Shown here: in pieces, positions 21,006-31,543 of the stretch
Numbering within the stretch: the first letter of the stretch is position 1
Layout of the letters: each line of letters opens with the position of its first letter
Source of the DNA: Bursaphelenchus xylophilus
Taxonomy: Eukaryota > Nematoda > Chromadorea > Rhabditida > Aphelenchoididae
Direction of reading: 5' to 3'
Assembly: GCA_904066235.2 (NCBI GenBank)
Contig: CAJFCV020000001.1
Span: forward strand, 13,635,291 to 13,699,290
Length of the DNA: 64,000 nucleotides
Position numbers and translations under genes: made by a program
The notes under the pieces: generated by a model
The model's database searches: none
Told to the model about the DNA's origin: nothing
Seen by the model: only the letters and a program-made list of their open reading frames with translations

Positions 21006-21513
21006 GGAAATTGTGTATAAATATGACCATACGAATGCGCCTAATCAACAAAGACCTCTTGTAGCTGCATTTTAAATCATTTCTCAGCCAATCCACCCTA
21101 AAACCCGGGACGTGGTTTAAAATAGCCGCCCAGTTTCCAAACAGGGAAATCTGGGGATTAATTGTAACCTATGGCCAAACTAATTGCCAATCTGGACATT
21201 GCGTGCAACTTTCGCCCATTTCTCTGCAGGACATTTGCTTCTTCTGGTATTTTTGTCTCACAGATCGGAGAAGACTAATGAATATCTCGGCTAAAGCTGT
21301 TTTATCCGTTTCTCAATTAGTGGCAGGTATATTTTTGGCCCATTACAAATTGTGGATACCTTGGGCGCGAGTGCTATATTTTTTCAGATTCATTTATATA
21401 CCTTACGATAATAACTTTATACTAGTGGATCCATAAAATGCGCAGACTTTCTTTTGTCGCAAATTTTCCGCACTGTGAAATTCAAAGGTCGCCGCGACGA
21501 AAGCTTTTTTCAA
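21006..21513. other. Unassigned sequence
   Basis: Low-repeat. A 77-codon + frame (21203-21436) is moderately hydrophobic but has no recognised family. Confidence 0.35.
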
Positions 21514-21516
21514 CTA

Positions 21517-21856
21517 CAGTGAGGGACCTGATCCAGTGGCAAAAAACGTCCCACTTTGCATCCAGGAAGGAACCAAATTGTCGCCAAATACCTCCTTTCT
21601 CTAAGCTAAAAACCCCAGTTTCGAGAAGCGTACCTTGTCCTTCAAGAAGAGAGCGCCAGCTCCAAATGCATCCGACAATGTTCGCAATCAAAAAACGGGC
21701 GACCTTTGCGCTTCTCTCTTTCTTTTGGCCTTCCGTATTTGCGGAATTTTATTGTTTTTTCATGGAATTGAAGGGAGGTATTTTGCGACAATTTGATTCC
21801 TTCCTGGGTGCGAAATGGGACATTTTTTGCCACTGTATCAGATCCCTCACTGTATA
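21517..21856. mobile_element. Fam-4 element, complete, TA target
   Basis: Ends TACAGTGAGGGACCTGATCC and the inverse GATCCCTCACTGTA. CAGTG ends inside a TA dinucleotide are typical of mariner-type MITEs. The interior includes 'caggaaggaaccaaattgtc' and its inverse. Confidence 0.8.
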
Positions 21857-22895
21857 AAGGCATCTACAAAATTTTTTGAGGGTCACAGTGCACCGTGAAT
21901 TCTACTCGTCGTCGTTTGAAGCGACAAGGTTTTTGGGTGACTGTACAGACATGTCAAGACTTTGTGAACCATCTTTTTGCCTGTCGCGTAAATAATGAGA
22001 ACTCTCTCGGCATTCTGTTTTAGCTCAAAGCTAATTTTTTGCCTCAAAGATAACCTGATTGAACATGGAAATAATGTAGAATGGGGGTTTCTGTATACAT
22101 AATTTTGAAGCTAGAATCCTGCTTCATCTCACCATGTATGTTTTATATAAAAAAACGGTTGTCTTTTACCTGTTTGAAGCCTAAATTTACAACGTCTAAA
22201 AAATTTTTCGATTTTGCCGATTTCTCCAAGTTTCCCTCGTCCCTGTTTGAAGTTAGATGGAAACATAGCTTGGAAAAATGCGGATTTTTTGAGCCTAAAA
22301 CGAAAAAAAGTCAAATGAGTCAGTTTCGAGATAGAAAATCTCTTCCTTTTACGCAATATTTCGCTTTTCTTCACTTTCTGGAGCGACTAGTACCAGTTCG
22401 AAATGCCCCTCAAAACCCCCCGAGAACTCTCCCACAGAGCTGGCATTTAGTGTTGACGTTCTTTTTGGTAAATTTATCTGATGCCTGGACCTTGTCATCG
22501 CCGCTAAACTACATGTGCCGAAGCACCGGCCCTCTCTCTCATTGTGCTTCATTTCCCCGGGCGAATGTTTTTTGTTTAATTTTGTGTAAATTAAAAAAAT
22601 GCCGCGTGTCTTGCGATGACTCTACTCCACTTTTCACGTGTCCGCCGGAGCGTAGGGAGTTCCGCGGTAAACACACGTTAGCCGATGAAGTGTTTATTTT
22701 GCAGTGATGTTTTTCTTCCAGCCGAACTTTGCAATTATGACGCTGCACTTGGCCCTATTAGCCGTTGTTTTCCCATAAGTTTTGCGATTACTTTTTATCG
22801 GATCATTCCCACGTGTAATGGCCGTGTTACACGACTATGGCCTCAAAGCTCTCAAGTTTAAAAGGGGTTGACCGCAAGGTCAAAAGGTTCAGTTC
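21857..22895. other. About 1 kb without recognisable gene
   Basis: A 208-codon + frame (22081-22707) is the longest non-repeat frame here. Its translation is Phe/Ser/Lys-rich with no domain or signal peptide, and the opposite strand is also open in parts. It is left as unassigned sequence. Confidence 0.35.
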
Positions 22896-22898
22896 TGT

Positions 22899-23052
22899 CG
22901 TCTGTCGGGAAAATAATGAGCACTCTGTCGCATTGAAAATCGCATCAACGCAGAGAAAATTAATTGTGCCGCGACAAAATCAAATTTCTTTTCACTTCAG
23001 CGACGCGGTTGCGGCAACGGCAGTGTGCTCATTATTTTCCCGACAGACTTAT
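22899..23052. mobile_element. Fam-1 MITE, complete
   Basis: GTCTGTCGGGAAAATAATGA to 'ctcattattttcccgacaga'; AGCAC subfamily. Confidence 0.85.
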
Positions 23053-23090
23053 AATTTCAGTTTTTTTTGTTGTTTTAACGGCACAGCTAT

Positions 23091-23250
23091 AGTGACGGAC
23101 CTGATCCAGCTGTAAAAAGTGCAGCATGTTGTGTAAAAAACGCTTGAAATTGGAGTTTTTCCACTTGGAGAGGGAGGTTTTTTGCCACATTTTTTGGTAC
23201 GTCCCGGATGCAAAATGGTACGTTTTTGTCAACCCCAAAGGATCAAATGG
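23091..23250. repeat. Fam-4 element, short
   Basis: 'agtgacggacctgatccagc' at the left; 'cacttggagagggaggtttt' and 'cccggatgcaaaatggtacg' on the right side are Fam-4 signatures. The terminal right bases are altered. Confidence 0.6.
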
Positions 23251-23345
23251 CATGGTAAAATTAGCGAAAATAATAGGTTTTTAAACTTGATTAACTTGAG
23301 GCATTAGTCGTGTAATAAGCTCATTACTTGATCCAATAAAACTTA

Positions 23346-25215
23346 CAGAGGAAAGTACTTGGAAATACTCCAAGTGCGACCCTCAGATTTTGATGAACCT
23401 TCGCACAAATTTCGAATAATTTTTTCTAGTATATAAAGCGGGAGATAAAAGATTTTCTGAAAAATTTTTAAAATTTTTCTGTTTTTACTTTTTTTTTAAA
23501 AAAAAAGTAAATTTTCAGTTTACTTTCCGGAAAATGCAAAAAAAAGTCAATTTTTTGTTTGGCTTTCCGACTTCAAGGTCGGGAGTAGGACCGGATCTTA
23601 CTCCCCGCTCGGAGTCGAGGAAAGTCAGAGCTTGTTTTTACTTTCTTCCTCTTTTTGGCCCCGCACTGCAGGTTGCAAGGTTGACGCCAAGTCTTTCCCT
23701 GATGTGTCAAGTTTTTCTCTTCCGAAAAAATTATTTTTATGTTTGTGCGATGTTGTGAAGCTATGTTCTCCACGAAGATGGGCTGAAAAGTGATCAAGTA
23801 AGTTAGCATTAGCAAGAGGAGATGTACGTTTTTCATTTGACACCAAAAATTTCCCTGTTATTTCAGAGAAAGGTACAAAATTTTTCCAATTCGTAAAGCT
23901 TCATGGCCATGGATAATGTAAGTGAGATTATCTCGTTTTTTGCTACGACGTCAAGATTCTACGTCGTTTAGGCTAGACCCCACTCTCATGTATATTCTCC
24001 ATGTATGAAACCCCATCAATTTTGAGGAATAACGACGTAAAAATTTCAAATACTAAGTTATTGTAACAACGTTATTTGAGCCTTATTACGTTATTACCTC
24101 AGTTTAGAACGCATTCGGGCAAAAATCCGGCAGATCTGAGCGGATTTCGATATTGTACATGACACCTAGAAATCGAAATTGATGGCGTTTGATAGATGGA
24201 GAATATAACAAAACTAAAGAGTGCGTTGTCCTCTAGAAGCCCCAGCCTAGAACTGTTTACTCCAATAACGGAACAAAAAACGAGATAAGCGCACTTACAT
24301 TATCCATGGTCGTGAAAAACTAGCTTTACGAATTGGAGAAATTCTGTACCTTTCCCTGAAATAAAGGGAAAATATTTGGTGTCAATTGAAAGAAGAACAC
24401 CTGCTCTTACTAATAACAACTTACTTGTCTAGTATTCATGCCATCTTCATGTAGAAACAGGCTACACAATATCGAAAAGAGGGAAAAAACAATTTTCTTA
24501 CGGGGGAGAAATTTGACACATCTGGGAATTCCCGGGTGATCAAGGGCGCAGCTCACAAAAATAGTTTTGAAGAAAATAAATTGGTGAGTAAAAACGGCGT
24601 CTTACTCACCAGATAAAATGGGCGAGCCATTTTTGTTTCAACTTTCCGGATCGAACTTTTGGCGAGCCATTTTTGATCCAACTTTCCAAAAATTTGTCGT
24701 TCGGAGTAAGAATGTTTTTTGACTTTCCGAAATCGAAAATTTCCGGAAATTTTTCAAAATTTACTTTTTTTTTAAAAAAAAAGTGAAAACAGAAAAATTT
24801 CTAAAATTTTTCAGAAAATCTTTTATCTCCCGCTTTATATATGCGAGAATCCTAGCTCGCGCTTTGCAGAAACAACCGAGATTTTTAGATCGAAAGTCGG
24901 CCAAAATTTAGGACTTTTTGCCGAATTTCGGCACGGATAGTTTCATGCCTATATATTTCATCCGTAAAGGATAATGTTTCTACAAAAAATCAAAATTTTC
25001 CGCCCGAAACTGCCAAAGTTATGGCCAAAAAGCGTTTTCCTCTGTGACCGCCCTCCACGTTGAGCGTGCTCTCTCGGCGGCAAAAATCGTTCAACATCTT
25101 GGCGGCGCCTGCAAAGCGCGAGCTAAAACTTTCAGGAATTGATATTTAGTCCAGTCCCGACGTGTGTGCAACATTTAAAGAAAATCTGAGCGTCGCACTT
25201 GGAGTACTTCCCCTG
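23346..25215. mobile_element. Fam-2 MITE containing a nested 1.4-kb palindrome
   Basis: Fam-2 ends are flanked by TTA at 23343-23345 and 25216-25218. The Fam-2 body stops at 'cgaataattttttctag' and resumes at 'tgcgagaatcctagctcgcg', exactly where other copies read continuously. The interruption is the palindromic element at 23432-24841. Confidence 0.85.
23432..24841. mobile_element. Foldback-like palindromic element, ~1.4 kb
   Basis: The end TAAAGCGGGAGATAAAAGAT returns inverted as ATCTTTTATCTCCCGCTTTA. Inner matches such as 'cgtaaagct' with 'catggataatgtaagtg', versus 'cacttacattatccatgg' with 'agctttacg', show imperfect symmetry around ~24137. TATA lies on both sides, so a TA or TATA duplication is likely. 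Frames inside have no recognisable transposase. Confidence 0.8.
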
Positions 25216-25218
25216 TTA

Positions 25219-25731
25219 ATCGCAAAACCTGTGAAAAAATAACGTCCAATAAAGCAAAGTGCAACACCATAGTTGCGAAACTCAGCTGGCAAAAACTTCA
25301 CGGAAAAATAAAAGTTCAACGCCTCATCTCTTCATCCAACATGGCCCCCCGGAAACACTGTATCCTTTTACATTCGAAAACTTCGACTTTCTTCTTCACA
25401 CTTTGGACCCGAGTCCAAAATCGGCCACCTTCCTCAAATTGTAATGAATAGTTACGGTCCTCTTTTCAATCTCTCTTTCCGTTCTTGACTTTTTTCGCGC
25501 CCCTGAATAGCGAATTTGCCTCGTATTGCTTCGGAATTGTAATTACCCCCATTTACGGGCGCATTCGTTTTTCGAGTCATGACAGGTGTGGGGTAGGTGG
25601 GGTACGGTGCTTGTTGAGAAATTTGTCATTTTGCCGTTGGGGGAGATTTTTCGAATTTGTAGTTTTTGAGTTTTGAGAGGTCTTGGGTGGGAAATTGACG
25701 GCGAAAGTGTTCAAACTTCGATGTACCGTGC
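25219..25731. other. Unassigned sequence
   Basis: Low-repeat stretch; short frames on both strands without domains. Confidence 0.35.
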
Positions 25732-25972
25732 CACGGACCTGATCCAGTGGCAAAAAACGTACCATTTTGCATGCGGGAAGTGTCGAAAAATGTAGCAAAA
25801 TGCCTCCCTCTCCAAGTGAAAAACTCCGTTTTGGAGGGTTCCCTCTCTCACAAAAAGAGCGGTTTTAAAATCGGATTTTTTTACTTGGAGAGGGAGGTAT
25901 TTTGCCGCATTTTTTGATACTCCTTAGGTGAAAAATGGTACTTTTTTTGCCACTGGATCAGGACCCCCACTG
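25732..25972. mobile_element. Fam-4 element
   Basis: 'cacggacctgatccagtggc' at the left and 'tgccactggatcaggacccc' at the right, with the 'acctccctctccaagtgaaa'-type unit facing its inverse. 241 bp. Confidence 0.75.
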
Positions 25973-25987
25973 TAGATGGCAAAGCTC

Positions 25988-26280
25988 AAAAGGGAAGTAG
26001 GCCAAATGCGACGATCAAATTTTCTTCATATTAAAACTGGAAGGCCAGGAGAAGAAATAAAGCTGAGGATCGACCGGTCGTGGAAGACGAGACGACAAAG
26101 AGAAGGAGTCTTTTATTGGACACACACAGAAGGAAAAGTGATTATAAAATGATTTGATCCGTGTCTTTTATAGTGTATTGGCCAACTTATGCAAATTTGG
26201 GGCTTAGCGCCAACAATATTTTGCACACTCGTCCGGCATAGGCCACATATCAATTCCTGAAAGCTTTAGCTCTGTTTCTT
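25988..26280. repeat. Degenerate Fam-2 copy interrupted by a solo-LTR-like element
   Basis: 'aagtaggccaaatgcgacga' and, after the insert, 'ttttgcacactcgtccggca' are consecutive in other Fam-2 copies. The host element predates the insertion at 26033-26215. Confidence 0.7.
26033..26215 (-). mobile_element. Solo-LTR-like element, 183 bp, with 5-bp duplication
   Basis: Flanked by the direct repeat ATATT (26028-26032 and 26216-26220). Read on the minus strand it begins TGTTGGCGCTAAG and carries CTATAAAAGACACGG (TATA box) followed ~55 bp later by CCAATAAAAGACTCC (polyadenylation-type signal), then TCGACCGGTCGA-like palindrome sequence. A closely similar copy lies at 40818-40996. TATA plus AATAAA plus 5-bp duplication fit a solo LTR; no internal retrotransposon genes are present. 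Confidence 0.75.
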
Positions 26281-26680
26281 GTCTTCAAAATATACTCCCG
26301 GACATATCTCTGTGACCGTCCTTGCAGGTCCCTAAATAGTGTTTTAAGATGAATGAATCATGTTGCTTACTCAAAGTAACCGAGAACACTTTAGTTATTT
26401 TTGGTGATCAGAAAGTTTTGTCCACCAATTTTTGGAAAACCTGCATAAGTTGCCTGAGGACAAAGACACAAAAAATGTTTTTATGTGGCAGATTCTGCCT
26501 GTCATGACTATCATACATGCCAAGTTTCAAAGTGATTGCGTTTTATTCACTTGAGATATGGGTGGTCAGAAATTTATGGCCGGGAGTATAGATATAGTCG
26601 GGTCTATTGCAGACCCCTGCAAAGCACGATTGCGAAGCCAAAGCTTTTTCATTCTATTTATTTTTTTGCCATTCATTTAC
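26281..26680. other. Unassigned sequence
   Basis: No match to the families here; no gene supported. Confidence 0.35.
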
Positions 26681-26872
26681 AGTGGAGGACCTGATCCAGT
26701 GGTAAAAAACGTATCATTTTGCATCCGGAAAGTATCAAAAAATGCAACAAAGTACCTCTCCAAGTGAAGTTTTTTTCCCTTGGAGAGGGAAGCATTTTGC
26801 CACATTTTTGATACTTCCCGGATGCAAAATGGTACATTTTTTTGCCACTGGATCAAGTCGCCCACTGTATTT
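26681..26872. mobile_element. Fam-4 element, complete
   Basis: TACAGTGGAGGACCTGATCC at the left and 'ggatcaagtcgcccactgta' at the right; 192 bp. Confidence 0.8.
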
Positions 26873-27027
26873 AATTGTGAGGCTTTGCCGGCCGAGCTTC
26901 ACAACTATGACGTTGCACTTTCCTTTATTGGACGTTATTTGTTCGATAAGTTTTATTTTTTACGTTTTATTGGATCATTTCCACGTGTAATGGGCGTATC
27001 ACACGACTATTGCCTCAAAACTCTCAG

Positions 27028-27988
27028 GGTCCAATTTCATAATACATTGGAAATACATTTCTCAAATACATTTGATGCAAATTTGAATTTTAGCTCATTT
27101 CGGGGCCATTTTCATTCCGAAGGGAGGTTGGCTGACCGCTCTCTGAGAGGTTTTTGCTTGACAACAAAAGTGGACAAAGAGGAATTATAAGCTTGAAAAG
27201 CACATTTGAAATTTGTCACTAAGTACTACTTGTTGTCATCAAATATTTTCAGTTAATGAATCGCTTTTTTTACACTAGACAGATCGTGCGGAGTAACTTG
27301 TGACTATTTTTTTACCATAGTGAGGAGATGACGCGTCTAAATTTTAGTTCTTCAGGTGCGTGATCATTTTTTACAAGATAATTTGTAAAATAGCGTTCTT
27401 GACTTTTACATGTATAAATCTTTCTGTTAGTAGTCGTAAAAATATTGAAAAAAGTAGGGGAAATCCTTCCAAACAAACCATAAATGGGGCAATAACAATA
27501 ATAAATCTGAGGAGAGGTGGTTTTGCGAAGCTTTAAACTTACTGCAATTACTGTCATGTACATTTCTGTATATTGGACTCAAGAAACCCGTGGATTTTTC
27601 CGATTAAAAGATTCTAACATAAGCCTGTGCATTACTGGTCACGATAATGAAAATTTGGTTCCAATCCTGGAAGAAAAACCACTCATAAAGAATTGTGATA
27701 CCCTCTTTTCGGATAATTTTTCCTCATTTGTGGAAAATGTCACCAAACCCCCAGGGGATTTTGTTCATAACTTCAAATAAACTTAATTCTTGTATTTGTG
27801 CAAATTTTAAGTGTGCTTTTCAAGCTTATAACTCCTCTATTGCGTCTCTTTTTTGAAGCAAAAACCTCTCAGAGAGCGGTCAGCCAACCTCCCTTCGGAA
27901 TGAAAATGGCCCCGAAATGAGCAAAAATTCAAATTTGCATCAAATGTATTTGAGAAATGTATTTCCAATGTATTATGAAACTGGACCC
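27028..27988. mobile_element. Long-inverted-repeat element, ~195-bp arms
   Basis: The arm starting 'gggtccaatttcataataca' (27028-27220) returns inverted at 27795-27988, ending 'tgtattatgaaactggaccc'. Internal segments such as 'gagaggtttttgcttgacaa' are also mirrored. The ~575-bp core has an 87-codon + frame (27517-27780) with no recognised domain. Target duplication not resolved. Confidence 0.8.
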
Positions 27989-27989
27989 A

Positions 27990-28485
27990 GGCCTAAAATC
28001 CTGTTTTGGTAACTTTATTGTGCTATCGACCGGTCGATTTTTGAAGAAGTAAATTAAAAATTAGATTACAAATTATAAAACTTGTTAATTTATATTAAAA
28101 TTGATTATTTTTCAATTATTTTTTTTTATTTTTTGCTTTAACCGACCGGTCGATTTTCAATTCTAAAAATTTCGGAATTTCCCGGATTTAATTTTTAATA
28201 AAAAATTTAAAAAAAAAAATTTGTCGACTTCCCATACCTCAAGATATTATTCTATTTATTACAATTATAATACATACTATATTTTCTCGATTATAGTTTC
28301 GTGGAAATGCACCTGCCTCAAGACACATAATTAACCACACAGGTCTTGTTTTCCGCGGCATTTTTACTTTACTTTGGCGTATGTAATTTGGTCACAAGGT
28401 CCTGACAAAAAGTTTTTAATTTTAAATTTCCGTTGGAACCTAATTTCAGGAAGGGCATACAGATTTTATAAAAAAATTTTATGCG
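27990..28485. other. Very AT-rich stretch with two CGACCGGTCGA palindromes
   Basis: ATCGACCGGTCGAT at 28025-28038 and CGACCGGTCGA at 28143-28154 flank an AT-rich segment. No gene recognised. Confidence 0.5.
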
Positions 28486-28488
28486 TGT

Positions 28489-28683
28489 TACTAGTCCTTC
28501 CGTAAAGTCGCTGGAATGTTTTCGGCGACATGCACTCCGCGAAAACGAAAGTTCACTTTGCACTGTGCAATTTTTGGCTTTTTGCACAGTGCAATAAGCT
28601 TTTTTGGGACGTCGCTCGCACCCTGAGTTTTCTTGCACAGTGCGCGTCGCCGAAATCATTCCAGCAACTTTACGGAAGGACTA
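28489..28683. repeat. Fam-3b element, complete
   Basis: Ends ACTAGTCCTTCCGTAAAGTC and the inverse 'gactttacggaaggact' (approximately). Contains 'cgacatgcactccgcgaaaa' and a 'ttttgcacagtgcaataagc' unit plus two further palindromes. Confidence 0.75.
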
Positions 28684-28841
28684 TCAGTCTGTCGGAAAAA
28701 AAAACGGCGGATTGTCGCAGCGAAATGTCTCGCCTCACCGCTGTCGCGCACCAAATCCCAAGCCGCGGCTTCCAGTCGCACAGCGATGATTGGCGATTTC
28801 GAGGCGCGACGATCCGCCGTTTTTTTCCCGACAGACCGATA
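28684..28841. mobile_element. Fam-1 MITE, complete
   Basis: CAGTCTGTCGGAAAAAAAAA to TTTTTTTCCCGACAGACCGA; the interior matches 12728 and 14312. It sits directly between two Fam-3b copies. Confidence 0.85.
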
Positions 28842-28856
28842 GTAAAACAAGCCATA

Positions 28857-29053
28857 CTAGTCCGTTCGTAAAGTCGCTGGAATGTTTTCGGCGACATGCA
28901 CTCCGCGAAACCGAAAGTTCAGTTTGCACTGTGCAATTTTTGGCTTTTTGCACAGTGCAATAGGCTTTTTCGAGCCGTCGCCCGCACCCTGAGTTTTCTT
29001 GCACAGTGCACGTCGCCGAAATCATTCCAGCGACTTTACGAACGGACTAGTAG
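28857..29053. repeat. Fam-3b element, complete
   Basis: ACTAGTCCGTTCGTAAAGTC at the left with inverse GACTTTACGAACGGACTAGT at the right. Nearly identical inside to 28489-28683. Confidence 0.8.
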
Positions 29054-29423
29054 TACGTCGCGGCAAAAAGTCCTTAGAATTTGTCGCGGCCCCAAATCCC
29101 GTCGCACCCCGAAAAGTCGATTTGTCGCTGAGAAAAATAGGAATCGCGCGCGACAATAAGGCAAAAACAGCAAAATTGCACTGTGCAAAAGCACTTTTTC
29201 GGTCGGATGCACGGTGCAAAATGCTTTTTCGGGTTTATGCACAGTGCAAGATTCTAAGGACTTTTTGCCACGACTATACTAGTCGGTCCATAAAGTCACT
29301 GGAGCGATTTTTGCGACATGCACAGAGATTTTTTGTCATGCCGCACTGCGAAAAAAGGCCGAAAAAATCGACGAATTTTTTCTGGAACGACAAGAAGTAC
29401 TGCTGATTTTTTACCAATGCTTA
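29054..29423. repeat. Mixed Fam-3b fragments
   Basis: Contains an inverted pair 'cggcaaaaagtccttagaat' / 'attctaaggactttttgcca' (29060-29270) around GCACTGTGC, GCACGGTGC and GCACAGTGC sites, then a truncated Fam-3b left end at 29278 ('ctagtcggtccataaagtca'). Confidence 0.65.
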
Positions 29424-29871
29424 CAGGGGAAGTACTCCAAGTGCGACGCTCAGATTTTGATGAAACTTGGCACAAATTTAGAGCAATTTTTCCTAAAATA
29501 TATGCGAGAATCCTAGCTCGCGCTTTGCAGAAACAACCGAGATTTTTAGATTGAAAGTCGGCGAAAATTTAGGACTTTTTGCCGAATTTCGGCACGAAAA
29601 ATTTCATGCCCATTTCTACCGTAAAGGATAATGTTTCTACAAAAAACCAAAATTTTCCGCACGAAACTGCCAAAGTTATGGCCAAAAAGCGTTTTTCCCT
29701 CTGACCGCTCTCCACGTTTGGCGTGCTCTCCCGGCGGCAAAAATCGCTCGATATCCCGGCGGCGCCCGCAAAGCGCGAGCTAAAACTTTCAGGAATTGAT
29801 ACTTATCCATACCCGGCGTGTGTGCAAAATTTGCAGAAAATCTGAGCGTCGCACTTGGAGTACTTCCCCTG
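29424..29871. mobile_element. Fam-2 MITE, complete, TTA duplication
   Basis: CAGGGGAAGTACTCCAAGTG to CACTTGGAGTACTTCCCCTG, flanked by TTA at 29421-29423 and 29872-29874. 448 bp. One of the best-preserved copies. Confidence 0.9.
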
Positions 29872-29883
29872 TTAGTCCAGCAC

Positions 29884-30075
29884 TAGTTGGTTCATAAAGT
29901 CACTGGAGCGATTTTTGCGACATACACGGTGCGAAAACAAAAGCTTTCTTTGCACTGTGCAATTTCCGAGCTTTTGCGCCGTGCAGTCGGCATTTTTGGG
30001 CTGTCGCTCGTCTGACTGTTTTTTGCACAGTGCATGTCGCGAAAGTCACTCCAGTGACTTTGCGAACACACTAGT
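29884..30075. repeat. Fam-3b element, complete
   Basis: 'actagttggttcataaagtc' with inverse 'gactttgcgaacacactagt'; central sites GCACTGTGC and GCACAGTGC. Confidence 0.75.
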
Positions 30076-30375
30076 ACCAACGTTCAGCAGTAAGTTTGTT
30101 ATGGCCATGTTACGCGCTCGGAAAAGGGCATACAAAGTGCGTGTTCAGCGGGTATTTTAAACCCATGTTTTCCGAAATTGTTGACTTCCGAGTCACAAGG
30201 ATCTCTGGGCGAATAAAAAGAGAGATGTCATTCTTGTCCGTACTCTTTTTTGATCGTATCTTTGACAGTTTTGTGGGGGAAAAAACTGATTTTTTTGTGT
30301 GGAAACACGACTCTCTGCAGTAGAAATAGATGTGAAACTTTTCATGTCAAAAATTTTAAAAAAGTGTCCGCTAAG

Positions 30376-30824
30376 ATGGGAAGTACTCCAAGTGCGACGC
30401 TCAGATTTTCTTTAAATTTTGCACACACATCGGGTATGGACTAAATATGAATTCCTGAAAGTTTTAGCTCGCGCTTTGCGGGCGCCGCCGAGATATCGAA
30501 CGGTTTTTGCCGCCGAGAGAGCACGCTAGACGTGGATAGCGGTCAGAGAGAAAACCGTTTTTTTGGCCATAACTTTGACAGTTTCGCGCAGAAAATTTTG
30601 ATTTTTTGTAGAGACATTATCCTTTACGGTTCAAATAGGCATGAAACTTTTCGTGCCGAAATTCGGCAAAAAGTCCTAAATTTTGGTCGATTTTCGATCT
30701 AAAAATCTCGGTTGTTTCTGCAAAGCGCGAGCTAGGATTTTCGCATATATCTTAGAAAAAATCGTTCTAAATTTGTGCCAAGTTTCATCCAAATCTGGGC
30801 GTCGCACTTGGAGTACTTCCCCTG
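30376..30824. mobile_element. Fam-2 MITE, near full length
   Basis: The left end has lost a few bases (TGGGAAGTACTCCAAGTG); the right end is intact (TTGGAGTACTTCCCCTG). About 449 bp. Confidence 0.8.
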
Positions 30825-31543
30825 TGAAATCACCTTTTTTGATCGTATCTTTGTCAGTTTCGTGCGGAAAAACATGATTTTTGATGGAAACATGACTCTC
30901 TGCAGTAGAAATAGATGTGAAAATTTTCATGTCAAAAATTGTAAAAAAATACAATTTTTGTGTCCGCTAAATTTTATATTTTATATTAAAGTTTGGACTC
31001 TCTGTTCGTTGTTTTATTCCAAAAAATCCTTCAAATTTTTTAAAAAATTACTTCCTACAACAATCGCTTATTGTATTTGTAAATTACAACCCCCAACAAT
31101 TTTCGCAATTCGGCCGGCCGCAAGTGCATCAAACACCGCGCCTCGAGCACTCTTCGTATCCTGTTGTCATAGCAACAAATGGGACGAATGTTGGGAATCG
31201 CGAGTGAATTGTAACATAACGACGCGTTATTTTAATACCCGGAGCGGATTGAATTACAGAGACCGCGTCCCATTACCTGCTCTTTAAATTTCGGAAAGAA
31301 GTCCAAGTCTATTTTTTGCCTTTTTTTCGAATTTCAACGCGAATTTGATGGAAATAAACGTTGTGGGAAGCGGAGCTCCCTTTTGTTGGGATTAATAAGA
31401 ATATTAGGGCAAGCAATATTATCGTCTAAAGGAAGCGGTTTTTTCCGTTGTTTCTTGAATATTTGTGATTTTTGGCACTGCCAGTCGTTCCAGAAAGTGC
31501 GTAGACTTATTTTTCGAGGGTTTTGTTTTTTTTTGTAGAAATA
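30825..31543. other. Low-repeat region containing an X-box-like site
   Basis: No gene could be assigned. GTTGTCATAGCAAC at 31163-31176 fits the RFX X-box consensus (see separate entry). Confidence 0.4.
31163..31176. promoter_or_regulatory. X-box-like RFX site
   Basis: GTTGTCATAGCAAC matches the nematode RFX/DAF-19 X-box pattern RYYNYYATRRNRAC at every position. It lies in low-repeat DNA. A consensus of this degeneracy is expected roughly once in such a window by chance, and no ciliary gene was found beside it. Confidence 0.3.

Noticed and set aside
22081..22707. 208-codon + frame
   Set aside because: No domain, signal peptide or membrane pattern, T/A-rich composition, no splice context and partly open opposite strand.
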